From assembly GCA_000733355.1 (NCBI GenBank), contig JNVV01000002.1, positions 2,610,751 to 2,674,750 of the forward strand: 64,000 nucleotides of DNA. Reading direction: 5' to 3'. Numbering within the stretch: position 1 is the stretch's first letter; the number at the start of each line of letters is the position of its first letter. The notes beneath the pieces are model-generated. The model saw only the letters and a program-made list of their open reading frames with translations. It was not told where the DNA came from and ran no database searches. Shown piece after piece: positions 55,435 to 64,000 of this stretch. Made by a program: the position numbers and the translations under genes. Source of the DNA: Falciphora oryzae. Taxonomy: Eukaryota > Ascomycota > Sordariomycetes > Magnaporthales > Magnaporthaceae.

Positions 55435-57100
55435 TTAGCCAAGTTTGACATTGCTGTCGTAGGTCCATGTTATCGGATCGTTCTTGTCCGCGTCGAACAT
55501 GTGGAACGAGTCGCCGTCGCGGGCGAGCGCATAGATCTTCAGGTCGTTCGTGACAGAAACGGCGGCGAAGTTTTTGCCAACGTCGGCGGGCGTGTTGCGG
55601 AACACAGGCTCGCTCGGCTGCCTCCACACGTTCGTGTTCCAATGCATCGCCTGCAGGGCCCCGTCGGTGGCGCGCATCAGGATGAAGAGGAAGCGCGCTG
55701 CCGAGTCCTTGTAGAAGGACTTGGCGTATAGCTGCAGCGGCTTGTCCACGGGCATGTTGGGGACCAATTTTGTTTGGGCTGTAAATCACAAGTCAGCATC
55801 TCGTGGGCCGGCTTAGCTGTCTCCATGCCGCTGCTTTCCATCGACGAGCTCCGCAAAAAAACGTACTGATAACAAAGCGGGACGTGTACTCTCTCGAAAC
55901 CTCCATGAGATTGTCGGTTTTCGCATCTTGGTAGTAAAGCTTGATGTTCTGCTGGGCCGTGTTGTTGACGCTGGGATCCATCGATGAGGTCATGGCAATG
56001 CCGGAACCGGGGATGATGCCGACCTGGATTTTGGTGGTCACGTTTTTGACGGCGTCGCTGGAGGCGTCGGTCAGGCCGGGCCATAGCCACGCGCTGTTAT
56101 GATCCTCGGTCTCATAGTTTAGCGCGACGAGGTCGGAGCACGCGCTTGTTTCGCAGACGTCCCAGTGCGCCGCCAGCTGAGACGCCTTGGCCGCCGTGAT
56201 CGGGTGCGTGACCTTGGTCCAGGTGGCGCCCCGGGGGTCGGTGGTGCGCAGCTCCTGGACGACGTTCGAGGCCGACAGGAAGAAGACGGAGACGGCGTGC
56301 CTCTGGTTCCTTCCGAGCCTGGGGCGCGCGGCGGCGGCGATGGGGGTTCCGGGCCTGGCCTCGACAGCCTTGGAGTCGCCCAGCTTGGAGTTGATGCTGA
56401 TCAGCTTCCACCCGTCGGTTTGCGACGAGTCCCAGAGCGAATACACGAGGTTGCTGCTGTCGTTTCTCGGCTGCCAAAACACCATACGGTAGTCCGTCGT
56501 GCCCACCGTGTAGTTGACGGCGGCGAGCGCCGACGAGTCGAGAGCGATGGACGAAGGCCCCCCGCCGTTGCCGTTCCCTGCTCCGCCGTTCGCTCCTCCA
56601 TCGTTCGCTGGGCTACTGCTGCTGTTGCGCGCCGCAAGAGTACCCCCGATGCCGCCACCGACGGCGGCGGCAATGATCACAAGGAGAATAATACCCCCGA
56701 TAATCCACATCTTTTTCCTGCTCATCGTAACCGTCTTCTTGGCCTTTTCTCCGGGGGTGCCAATCTCATGCTCCGCCGGTATTGGGTACATGCCGTCATT
56801 GGGAGATTTGGCGTGAGGGTGGGGAGATGCCTGGCCGACGACGGTGGGACTCTGGTCCGAGGGCAGGCCATACGGCGGCTTGTTGGGCGCATAGAAGCCG
56901 GCGGCCCCGGCCGAGACGGGCTCAGGCGCCGACTCGTAGTAGACCTGCGGGGCGGAGCCGGGATGGTTGTCCGGCGCGACTTCCAAGGTGCTGTAGTCTT
57001 GCTGCGGCGGCGGCGACTGTGTTTGTTGTTGCTGCTGCGTCTGGGGTAGCACCGGTTGCGCCTGAGGCCCGGGACCGGGCGACCTCGCGTTTCCTTCCAT
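55435..57100 (-). CDS. Type II membrane protein with fucose-lectin-like ectodomain
   Basis: Exons 57100-55867 and 55778-55435 (GTACGT donor, TTACAG acceptor) give 525 residues. Residues 1-130 are Pro/Gln-rich with several PPxY-like tyrosine motifs (KPPYGLP, QVYYESAP) and sit in the cytosol. KAKKTVTMSRKK (119-130) is a basic stop before one membrane segment at about 131-153. A Gly/Asn/Ser linker follows. The ectodomain (about 185-525) has repeated units of WDSSQTDGW, LRTTDPRGATWTKVTH and ALQAMHWNTNVWRQ, with Trp and small polar residues, resembling the beta-propeller of fungal fucose-specific lectins. N-glycosylation sequons are frequent. It probably binds sugars outside the cell; the actual ligand is unknown. 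It is convergent with the thioesterase gene, with tRNA-Thr between. Confidence 0.75.
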
Positions 57101-58664
57101 CTCGCTAGGACGACACCAAGCCCGACTCCTCCGGGTGGGCAAGGGCTCGGAACGAGAGGGCTTCTGCACCAAGAAACGTGCCCCGGCCGAAGCGGTCGAG
57201 GAAGACAGATGGTTTTCCGAAGCGTGGCAAAGTTGGGGAAGCAGGCGAAGGAGGTTGGAAGAAAGAAAAGAAGGAAGCGCAGCTGGTAGAACGTGAAAAG
57301 ACGGAAGCCTAAGGCTAGACAGGGGGGTGCTCCGAACCAGACGGACCCCAACCCCAGGACTAGGGCAGGAGGGCAGGCATTGCTGGATAGGAAATCTCGA
57401 GCAGCGGGGCGTGGAGGATCGGAGTCCCCCATTCGAGCCTTACAGAGCGTGGCAGCCCACTCGACAGCGGTGCACGGTTGCCGTTGCCCCAGCCCAGTGG
57501 CGTGGTGCGACCAAAAATGCGAGCTCGATTCCGAGGGGTGGTCCCCGTTTCATTGCGCCGGGCGGCTCATCTCATGTCGATCTGCGTTCAAGGCTTCTTG
57601 AACGGTTTTGTTGTGTCTGGCCGTGCAGCTGGCAGTGCCTGCGCTTAGCCCACCAGCCCATCCATCTCGCCCGCAGACACCCTCAGCGCTTCACCTGGCG
57701 ATTCCTTTTCGAGCTCATGAAAGCGTCGGGGGAGGCAGGCTGGTGGGCATCTCGGTCTCCTCCAGCTCACGATCGAGACCAAGACTTGCCCGCTCAAAAC
57801 AGACAGGGATTCGGATCCGCTCATTACGGAACCGGCCAAAGACGGGGAAGATCCCCTCTGCGGGTTGGGATGGTGGGTATGGGCCGTGTGGCTGTGATTG
57901 CGCCTCGGTCCCGTCCCCAGAGGAACAGGGGCGAACAACTCAATCCTGTAGCGAGATCTTTATTTGTCAAAAGAGAATGCAGTTGCAGTGGGGAAACTAG
58001 AGACACGCTAGACTTGGCAGGACAGAAACAAAACCGGTCACAAAGCCCCGACATGATCGAATCCGCCGCTCTAGATTCATTCGAGCAAGCCGGGCTGCTA
58101 GCGTGCTAGCCTGAACCGTGCTGCGCCTCCAGGAACTCGCTGGGCTGAAAGGGGATTATTTTTTTGTCAGAAGCCTGCTGCTCAGGCTCCACCACTGTCA
58201 GCATCGTCTGGCCGCTAAAAAGACGCAGAACCAGGATCAAGCCTCGGGGGAGCATGCAGGTAAGACGGCTTTGATTCCCAGCAGCGACAACGCTGCCGCC
58301 CGTGTCAGCCCCTGTTTTGCCGCTGCCACCCTTGTCGAGACCGATAGGCGGCGTGTGTCGCTGGAAGAGAGCTAAACTGCTAGCAGCAGGCGCGCAGCCG
58401 ACCTGGCGGACATCAACTTGCTGCGCTTGTGTGTCCTCAATCCTTCGAGAGAGACGCCGCAACCGGTTGAGCAGCCGAGACACAGCTGCGACGCACTCGC
58501 ATGATGTTTCTTCAGCCGCACAGCAGAACGTCAAGCGTTTGATCCTTCAGACGTCTGTCTTGCTACAACGAGATCCCGTCATTATCCGGCCACCCACAGC
58601 TCGATGCCAAGTGTCGCCCGAGCCGCAAACACAGCCTCCGTCTGCACCTCCCAGCCGCCCGCGC
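57101..58664. other. 1.56-kb spacer upstream of the lectin-like gene
   Basis: It holds the promoter of the lectin-like gene and the 3' flank of the AA9 gene, both on the minus strand. Plus-strand open frames (57327-58109) and a minus-strand frame (58106-58534) overlap each other and show no motif. Confidence 0.45.
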
Positions 58665-59711
58665 TTAAATACACTGAGCATAGTATGGGTTGAGGGTGGA
58701 ACAGCTACCCTGAGCGCACGCCGTCGGTCCGTTCCAGCCGCTGCCACCGCACTGCCCCCAACGCGTTTGTCCGCCGCCACCACCGCCGCCCCCGCCGCCG
58801 TTCCCGTTTCCGGGAGGCGTGGTGGTCTGTGGGGGCTGCTGGCCACCACCACCACCGTTGCCGCCGCCTGGCGCTGATGTTGGGCCCGGGTTTCCGCCCC
58901 CGCCCCCGCCAGGGAGGAAAGGAGAGCTCGTGGCCGTCGCGCGCGTGCTGACCTGCGCCACCGTGCTCGGCACCCCGGGGATGAGCGCCGGGCCCGGCAC
59001 GGGGTAGACGATGGGATCGTTGTACAGCGGGAAGTGGATGCCCGGGTCGCTGGCCCGGTAGAGCGACGTGCCGGCCACGCCCGCGGGCTGCCTGGAGCCG
59101 GACCCGGAGATCTCGAGGTTGAAGCACTGCGGGTACGCCTGGGCGCCGTTGGGGTTGGGAGACCCGTGCAGCGCCATGATCTCGTGCCGCAGCACGTAGT
59201 TGCCGGGCGCGATGTCCGCGGGGATCTGCACGACCCACGAGAAGCCGTTGCCGATCAGCACGTCGGCCGCCCAATAGCCCGGAGCAGCACCCGAGATGTA
59301 CGACCCCTCGCCGATTTTGAAGAAGCGCAGCGCTGTCTTGTCCACGCTCTCGCAGTTGCCCGGGCACCGCGCCAGGTAGTCGAGGACGGGGCCTTTATGC
59401 GAGTCTGGCCAGGTATCCCATTGCAGGAGGATCTTATCGCCTGCCCGCACGCGCGCGTGCCCTTTGGCCGGCTGCGCCCCGCGGTGGCAGATGATGTCCG
59501 GGTGGCCAAAGTTGTTGGGCTCGACGAAGCCGTTATCGGTATTCGTGGCCGACCACCCAATTACCGTGGGAGCGTTGGGCTGGTACGGGTACTTGGTCAC
59601 GTCGTATCCCGGGTAGAAAACGCCGTTGACGATGATGTTATTAACGTGCCCGTGCGCTAGCACCGTCGCCGTCGAGCCGAGGGCCGACACTAGCACGCGC
59701 GACAAGCCCAT
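58665..59711 (-). CDS. AA9 lytic polysaccharide monooxygenase with C-terminal CBM1
   Basis: Single exon of 348 residues. The enzyme uses copper and a reductant to cut cellulose oxidatively outside the cell. The signal peptide ends after A19 so that mature residue 1 is H20, the first arm of the copper histidine brace. The second brace His is H105 in PDSHKGP. H182, Q191 and the axial Y193 (QAYPQC) keep the AA9 spacing. Two disulphide cysteine pairs are plausible. A Gly/Pro linker at about 265-312 includes runs of ten Gly. The CBM1 is at about 314-348 with QTRWGQCGG and NPYYAQCI, keeping its aromatic face and four Cys. The region 190 bases upstream has TATATATA. Regioselectivity cannot be read from sequence. 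Confidence 0.95.
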   Translation of the reverse strand: MGLSRVLVSALGSTATVLAHGHVNNIIVNGVFYPGYDVTKYPYQPNAPTVIGWSATNTDNGFVEPNNFGHPDIICHRGAQPAKGHARVRAGDKILLQWDTWPDSHKGPVLDYLARCPGNCESVDKTALRFFKIGEGSYISGAAPGYWAADVLIGNGFSWVVQIPADIAPGNYVLRHEIMALHGSPNPNGAQAYPQCFNLEISGSGSRQPAGVAGTSLYRASDPGIHFPLYNDPIVYPVPGPALIPGVPSTVAQVSTRATATSSPFLPGGGGGGNPGPTSAPGGGNGGGGGQQPPQTTTPPGNGNGGGGGGGGGGQTRWGQCGGSGWNGPTACAQGSCSTLNPYYAQCI

Positions 59712-59900
59712 GGTTGATGCGGTTGGTCACTTCGGGTAAATATGTGTAAGTCCAAGACGACAAACTTGTTCCTCGTTTAGGGCTTCTCTAGACACCGATA
59801 ACGATGGTCCCTAAAGTGTTCCCCTGGCGATCCTTTGGTGGTTTGAGAGGCTCTTGGTTCGCTTTCTGCCCAAGGAGGTAAGCAGCATGGACGATCGATC

Positions 59901-59908
59901 TATATATA
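59901..59908 (-). promoter_or_regulatory. TATA box of the AA9 gene
   Basis: TATATATA lies 190 bases upstream of the AA9 start codon on the minus strand. It is the only strong TATA-like run in the proximal promoter. Confidence 0.5.
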
Positions 59909-60009
59909 CGCCCAGGACGATGTCCTTATGCCTTGATACTGCAGCACCCCGGGTACCATATCGCGGTGGTCTTTGGAATGTTTGGGCTTGGTGCTATCAC
60001 ATTCGTGGA

Positions 60010-60015
60010 GCGGGG
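60010..60015 (+). promoter_or_regulatory. GCGGGG, candidate CreA/Cre-1 site
   Basis: One match to the SYGGRG consensus about 300 bases upstream of the AA9 start, in a region expected to respond to carbon source. Single short sites are common by chance, so support is weak. Confidence 0.25.
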
Positions 60016-61291
60016 TAGATAGGTTGTGGTGTGTGCCATCCAAACACCCATCCACAACGCCATGGCTCACGACTTAGACACCAGGCTCCGTGATGCCGAC
60101 GCCGAGTCTCAATATTGGACGCCGCCCGACACTACCGCCATCCCGTGTCTTGTTTTCGAGCCACTCGGGGAATGTGTGGGCGGAAAAACGGTCTTCTAGC
60201 TACTATTTCCGGTGAATGGGAGGAGCTCTCCGCCTGGGCGAGGTCTTTGTACGGGGTTGGCGCTGGCTACCAAGCTTCGGTACCATCTGGTTGATGGAAC
60301 CATGTGGTCTCTGGCGCCTCATTCTTGGGGCACGATACTGCACTACGAAAAATAGTCTCGCGTGTCGACAGGGGGCGGCAACTGCGCGTGTGCGGGGAGC
60401 GCCAATGAGAACGGCCTCGCGGACCTCTTGGGCATTCCGTCCTGCTTGCCTCGAGATTTCCCAGCACGGATTTTTTCAGTTCTTGGCCCAGGTGACAAGT
60501 ACCAGCTGCACAAGTCGATGGCACTCCCCGCATTTTATGGTGTGCCGGGATTTTGGGTCTGGGGAGAAAGGGGGAGTGAAGGAGTAAGGAAGGGGAAATC
60601 TCGGTCCCTGAAGCTCCGAGAAAGGGTTATCTTGGCATACTGGGCACATGCCGTGAGGGTGTAAACGGTAGTCGAGCTACGTTGGGGTGGTTCGTTTGGT
60701 GTCATTGAGGAGAGCCGCCATTCCGCAGCCAAATACGCATCATGTACGCTTTGTCAGAATACCTCGGGGTTTACCGCAATCTGGTTGTATTTTCGCCGGG
60801 GTATGCTGCGTCTGCGCCCTGACAAACGTGGGCGGACGGCGGACGACGCTTGGTAGGATTGAGATTGTTGCTAGTCCACCAGGAGGCTTGGTTCGATGAA
60901 TTGATGTCTTTCCATCGTCCGACAGTGGACTTTGACGCTACTTATTAGTAATTACCTGCTTACCTACCTATGCTGCATTGCCCTTCCGATCCGAACCTTG
61001 TCGGTTCTTTCGCCCGTCCCGGCTGTCGTTGAGGCTTGTGCCGAATGCTCTACTAGGCCTTGTGAGGTCAGCGCGGGTACCTGCGAGCGGCGGTTAGCGG
61101 TGCTAGTCCGATGTCCGAGATCTCCACTGCCAAGAGCCGGCGTTGGCTCAGGCTTGGTTCGGTTCATCCTATGCCAAGCAGAAAGACTCCAGTTTGGGTC
61201 TAACAGGTTGAAGGGTAGGCAATGACATTAGAAATCCAGCTTAATAATCACCTCGACTCTTGCAGCAGGTGGCGGGGTCAAAGGAATCGAA

Positions 61292-61298
61292 TATAAAA
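61292..61298 (+). promoter_or_regulatory. TATA box of the RidA gene
   Basis: TATAAAA lies about 130 bases upstream of the RidA start codon. Confidence 0.5.
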
Positions 61299-61424
61299 GG
61301 TCTCCCTGAAGGCAGCATTCCATATTATGGTCAACATCAGTGTTGTGGACGAAGACGCAAGTCTGAAGACCAACCCGAAGCAACACCAACAATCCGATCC
61401 TCGACATCGCAGCGTACTGCAGTC

Positions 61425-61914
61425 ATGTCCCAGCCCTCATACCATACCTACCCTGGCTACGCCGCTGAACTGAGCGAAGGCTTCGGCTACAGCCAGTCCG
61501 TCCGCGTCGGTGAGCGTATTGAAGCTTCTGGCCAAGGTATGTATACCCGATAATCATCGCGGGCACTCTAGGCAGTCAGCTGACCACGAAATGCCAACAG
61601 GCGGATGGGATCCCGAGACGGGCAAGATCTCAGAGGACCCCTCGGAGGAGATAAACCAGGCCTTCTCGAACCTGGACGTGGCCCTCAAGGACGCGGGAGG
61701 CAAGGGGCTCTCGCAGGTCTACAGGCTGAACGTGTACATGACGGACATGAGCGAGTTCTTGGGGCCCGCAGGCGAGGCCATGAAGAAGTGGTTCCCCAAC
61801 CACCGGCCGCTCCTGACCGCCGTCGGTGTTGCCTCGCTGGCCCTCCCCGGGATGAGGGTCGAGATCGAGGGCGTGGCGCTGGATCCCGAAGGTGCCAGGG
61901 CAAAGGCGGCCTAG
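61425..61914 (+). CDS. RidA/YjgF/UK114-family enamine/imine deaminase
   Basis: Exons 61425-61536 and 61601-61914 (GTATGT donor, CCAACAG acceptor) give 141 residues, normal for the family. RidA proteins hydrolyse reactive 2-aminoacrylate and related enamines released by PLP enzymes. The start SYHTYPGYAAELSEGFGYSQ leads to VRVGERIEASGQGGWDPETG, the family's first conserved block. The C-terminal block LPGMRVEIEGVAL contains the catalytic Arg. No targeting peptide is evident, so cytosolic. The frame upstream of the ATG has no in-frame start and carries the TATA box, which supports this start. The intron interrupts the first conserved block. Confidence 0.9.
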
Positions 61915-62351
61915 AGTCGGCAATTGGAACGGTCAGCTGGGCGACGATGGCGTGGGATAACGGGGTGGTTTAATAATGAGAAAATGGAATGAGTGCCGCA
62001 CATATCCTGTCCTTCCTTCTTCTTTCTGTTAATAAAAACGCCTCTAGGAAGTGAAAGAGCTCTTAGAGGCAAGGGGAGAGCAGGCAGCGAAAAAGGATTG
62101 GGGATAGATAGATTGGAGAAAAAGACAAAGAAGGCGGATGACACTGCCGAACCGGCGAAATGATCAGGGCGGCTGCGATCGAAACAGTGCCTAATAAACA
62201 AGCAAATCCTAGCTAGGCCGGGAATCCTTCGCGACAGTTTAATGAGTTGAAGTATGCGCAGTGAAAGGTCGCCAAAAAGGGGTGAAGATATATGCATGTA
62301 GGCAAGAGGCTTGTTCCAAAAAGCTGCGCGCAGCAAAAGCAATCGATCGAA
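61915..62351. other. Spacer between RidA gene and tRNA-Gly
   Basis: RidA 3' UTR, purine-rich in parts. No gene supported; a minus-strand open frame through here has no protein-like sequence. Confidence 0.4.
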
Positions 62352-62422
62352 TGCGTGTGCCCGGACTCGAACCGGGAGCCCATCGATGGCAACGATGGAT
62401 TTTACCCTTAAACCACACACGC
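62352..62422 (-). tRNA. tRNA-Gly (GCC)
   Basis: A 71-base cloverleaf on the minus strand without intron. The acceptor stem is GCGTGTG/CACACGC, the anticodon stem CATCG/CGATG with loop TTGCCAT (anticodon GCC), the T arm CCGGG... /CCGGG-type with TTCGAGT, and the discriminator A. Confidence 0.92.
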
Positions 62423-62825
62423 TTGTAGCTGAGTACTTTGATGTGTGACTGCAGGCGGGTCTATGCATATTGAGGGGCTGTGAGGATGCGGCCAACTCTG
62501 TGGGGCGATGTCATCATGTATTGCTGACCCCGTCGCGTGGAGTCAACCTAGACTGCGACGGTGGGTGGTGTCTATGAGGGGAGGTCTAGGCATCCATGGT
62601 CTTTGCTCTCTGTGAGTATAAAGATGATCATCCATATATCCAGTCATTAAGTGAGTGTCCTGTATTCCTGACCATGAACTCCGCGCCGCACGACACCCTT
62701 TCCGTTGTAAAAAGCCGACATAGCCAACTAGGGTCAGGGAAGTGGTAAGTGTACGCAACAGCTGGGTACCTTGACAGGCTGGTGCCAATCCGAGCGGCCA
62801 ATGCAAGTGCATAGAGCGACCTCAG
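62423..62825. other. Spacer downstream of RTT109
   Basis: About 400 bases that should contain the RTT109 3' UTR. Nothing recognised. Confidence 0.4.
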
Positions 62826-64000
62826 CTAGGTTTTAGGCTTCTTGCGCACCAGCCCGGCACCGAGTGCGTTGGCAACTGGGGCATCAGAAGCAGCAGAAGC
62901 GGAGGCGTTAGCATCATTCGTCGCATTTGAAGACGTTGCCGGAGCGGGCGTCTCCGCATCATCGTCGGGCTTGCGCTTCTTCCGGATCAGACCGGCCCCG
63001 AGAACGTTGATTGCAGGCGTCGAGTCTGCCGGTGTGGACAACGCGCCATCCTGGGAATCATCATTGCCTACTGGCTTCTTTCGCTTGATAAGGCCGGAGG
63101 GATTGCTCACGGCTGGCTGTGTCGCGCCGTTTTCAGACGTCGATGAAGAGGGCAACGGCCTGCTGCCGACCACGTCAAGACCCCAAGCAGAGCCCAGGCC
63201 GACCTCGTTGACCCATCGCCTAGTGCTACCGACGGCTAGCTCTAGGTTAGCAAAGTCTAAGCGGAGTAGTAGCTCAAGCGAGCGTTTGTAACCGTCCTCC
63301 TTGACCAGCCGGCGACCCCGACCCTCGGCCGGCCAGTAGTAGTACGCGGTGGAGACGGGACGATTGGCAAGGTAGTTGCGCTGGCTGGTCTTGACTCGCG
63401 GCTGGCGAGAGACAATGGGGCCGGTGAGCTTCTTCTTTTTCTTAGTGCTCTTCTTCTTCGTCTTATTAGCTGCCCGGGACGACACTTCACCAGTCGTTTG
63501 GGGAGCCCCGAACAGCTTGCGTGGGCTGGCTTGTGGGGGAGTCCGCAAGGGTAGGACACGACTCTGCGCGCGAGACGGCGTGGTCGGCGGCGCTGGAAGC
63601 GGCGGGTCAAACGAGGCATTGGGCGTAATCGGGGCAGGCGCGCCGGCCTCAGAAGAGGCAGCCACAGCAGTCGCTTGGGCCGCGACGGCGCCTGGAGCGA
63701 GTCGTCCGTTGGCCTCGATAGGGTCCATGACAATCCAGATGAAGCCGGTGAGTGCGCCCATAGAGCACTCCTGCCGATACGCCATCAGCTCCCAGAACTG
63801 GTCCAGGTTCTGCACACTCTTCCAAGCTCCGTTGCGACCCTTGCCATAGTCGGCTTCGATGTCTAGCTCGTCGCGGAAGCGAGACTTGGGATCGTCTGGG
63901 TAGTGTGCAATGAGGCACCGCGGCGGCACCCAGTCGTACTCGTGTGTGTAGTGTGATATACGCTCGAGAGGGTGGCCAAGCACCCAGCCGGTGTGAGTTG
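62826..64000 (-). CDS. RTT109: Histone acetyltransferase Rtt109, C-terminal part (cut by window edge)
   Basis: About 391 residues are in the window; the frame is open to base 64000, so the N-terminus lies outside. Rtt109 acetylates histone H3 Lys56 (and Lys9/27) on new histones with Asf1 or Vps75, supporting replication-coupled chromatin assembly. The visible HAT segment includes VPPRCLIAHYPDDPKSRFRD and the following LDQFWELMAYRQECSMGALT, typical of fungal Rtt109. A Pro/Ala/Ser-rich insert with a lysine run (TKKKSTKKKKK) lies in the middle, then YYYWPAEGRGRRLV and LLRLDFANLE close the catalytic fold. The tail carries three similar basic motifs: GLIKRKKP, LGAGLIRKKRKP and LGAGLVRKKPKT, which may be nuclear-localisation or Vps75-binding repeats. 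Confidence 0.92.
   Translation of the reverse strand, partial: THTGWVLGHPLERISHYTHEYDWVPPRCLIAHYPDDPKSRFRDELDIEADYGKGRNGAWKSVQNLDQFWELMAYRQECSMGALTGFIWIVMDPIEANGRLAPGAVAAQATAVAASSEAGAPAPITPNASFDPPLPAPPTTPSRAQSRVLPLRTPPQASPRKLFGAPQTTGEVSSRAANKTKKKSTKKKKKLTGPIVSRQPRVKTSQRNYLANRPVSTAYYYWPAEGRGRRLVKEDGYKRSLELLLRLDFANLELAVGSTRRWVNEVGLGSAWGLDVVGSRPLPSSSTSENGATQPAVSNPSGLIKRKKPVGNDDSQDGALSTPADSTPAINVLGAGLIRKKRKPDDDAETPAPATSSNATNDANASASAASDAPVANALGAGLVRKKPKT

Larger units (their letters stand above)
59712..61424. other. 1.7-kb promoter and intergenic region
   Basis: It contains divergent promoters: the AA9 gene on the left and the RidA gene on the right. A TATATATA box (59901-59908), a GCGGGG site (60010-60015) and a TATAAAA box (61292-61298) are listed separately. 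No other gene supported. Confidence 0.5.

Noticed and set aside
57327..58534. Overlapping open frames upstream of the lectin-like gene
   Set aside because: Plus- and minus-strand frames compete over the same DNA, translations are Arg/Ser-rich without motifs, and none has a clear splice structure.
1..64000. Secondary-metabolite cluster or defence island
   Set aside because: No PKS, NRPS, terpene cyclase, NLR or HET-domain gene is visible; neighbouring genes are mostly housekeeping or single secreted enzymes with no shared pathway.

Overview
The window is from a filamentous ascomycete, most likely a Sordariomycete near the Sordariales/Chaetomiaceae. The evidence is the short GT-AG introns of about 60 to 110 bases with CTAAC/CTGAC branch sites, GC-rich exons against poorer intergenic DNA, intron-containing tRNAs, and genes typical of Pezizomycotina (HapX, an AA9-CBM1 polysaccharide monooxygenase, a GPI-anchored GH79 enzyme, a bilirubin-oxidase-like multicopper oxidase). 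The taxon is inferred from gene content only. I see no bacterial-type operon, CRISPR array or intact transposon.

Layout. 1-6.4 kb: a DEAH-box splicing helicase of the Prp2/Cdc28 type, convergent with an uncharacterised gene. 6.4-9.9 kb: almost gene-free. 9.9-12.6 kb: a five-exon multicopper oxidase followed by tRNA-Cys. 13.2-16.6 kb: a gene relic and a small three-exon hypothetical gene. 17.7-19.9 kb: a secreted GH79 glycosidase and tRNA-Arg. 20.2-21.0 kb: a decayed GH45 endoglucanase beside a gene-poor, visibly AT-richer stretch (21.2-24.9 kb). 24.9-26.6 kb: a C2H2 zinc-finger protein.

28.4-33.0 kb is a housekeeping block: cytosolic glutamyl-tRNA synthetase and mitochondrial ribosomal protein uL1m, divergent from a 402-base spacer, then COG2. 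34.6-36.7 kb holds the iron regulator HapX. A 4.5-kb gene-free stretch precedes a 1919-residue protein with C-terminal Sel1-like segments. 48.1-54.5 kb is another compact block: RRP15, mitochondrial ferredoxin (YAH1 type), UGO1 and a TesB-type acyl-CoA thioesterase. 54.7-59.7 kb: an intron-containing tRNA-Thr, a type II membrane protein with a lectin-like ectodomain, and the AA9-CBM1 enzyme. 61.4-64.0 kb: a RidA-family deaminase, tRNA-Gly, and RTT109 running off the end.

The genes do not form one pathway. Two themes recur: plant cell-wall breakdown by secreted enzymes (AA9, GH79, the GH45 relic, the oxidase) and mitochondrial or iron-sulphur biology (uL1m, YAH1, UGO1, HapX). I found no convincing new multi-gene system. 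The best leads are the GH45 relic, the lectin-like membrane protein, the giant Sel1-type protein with its glycine-rich insert, and the long gene-free spacers.
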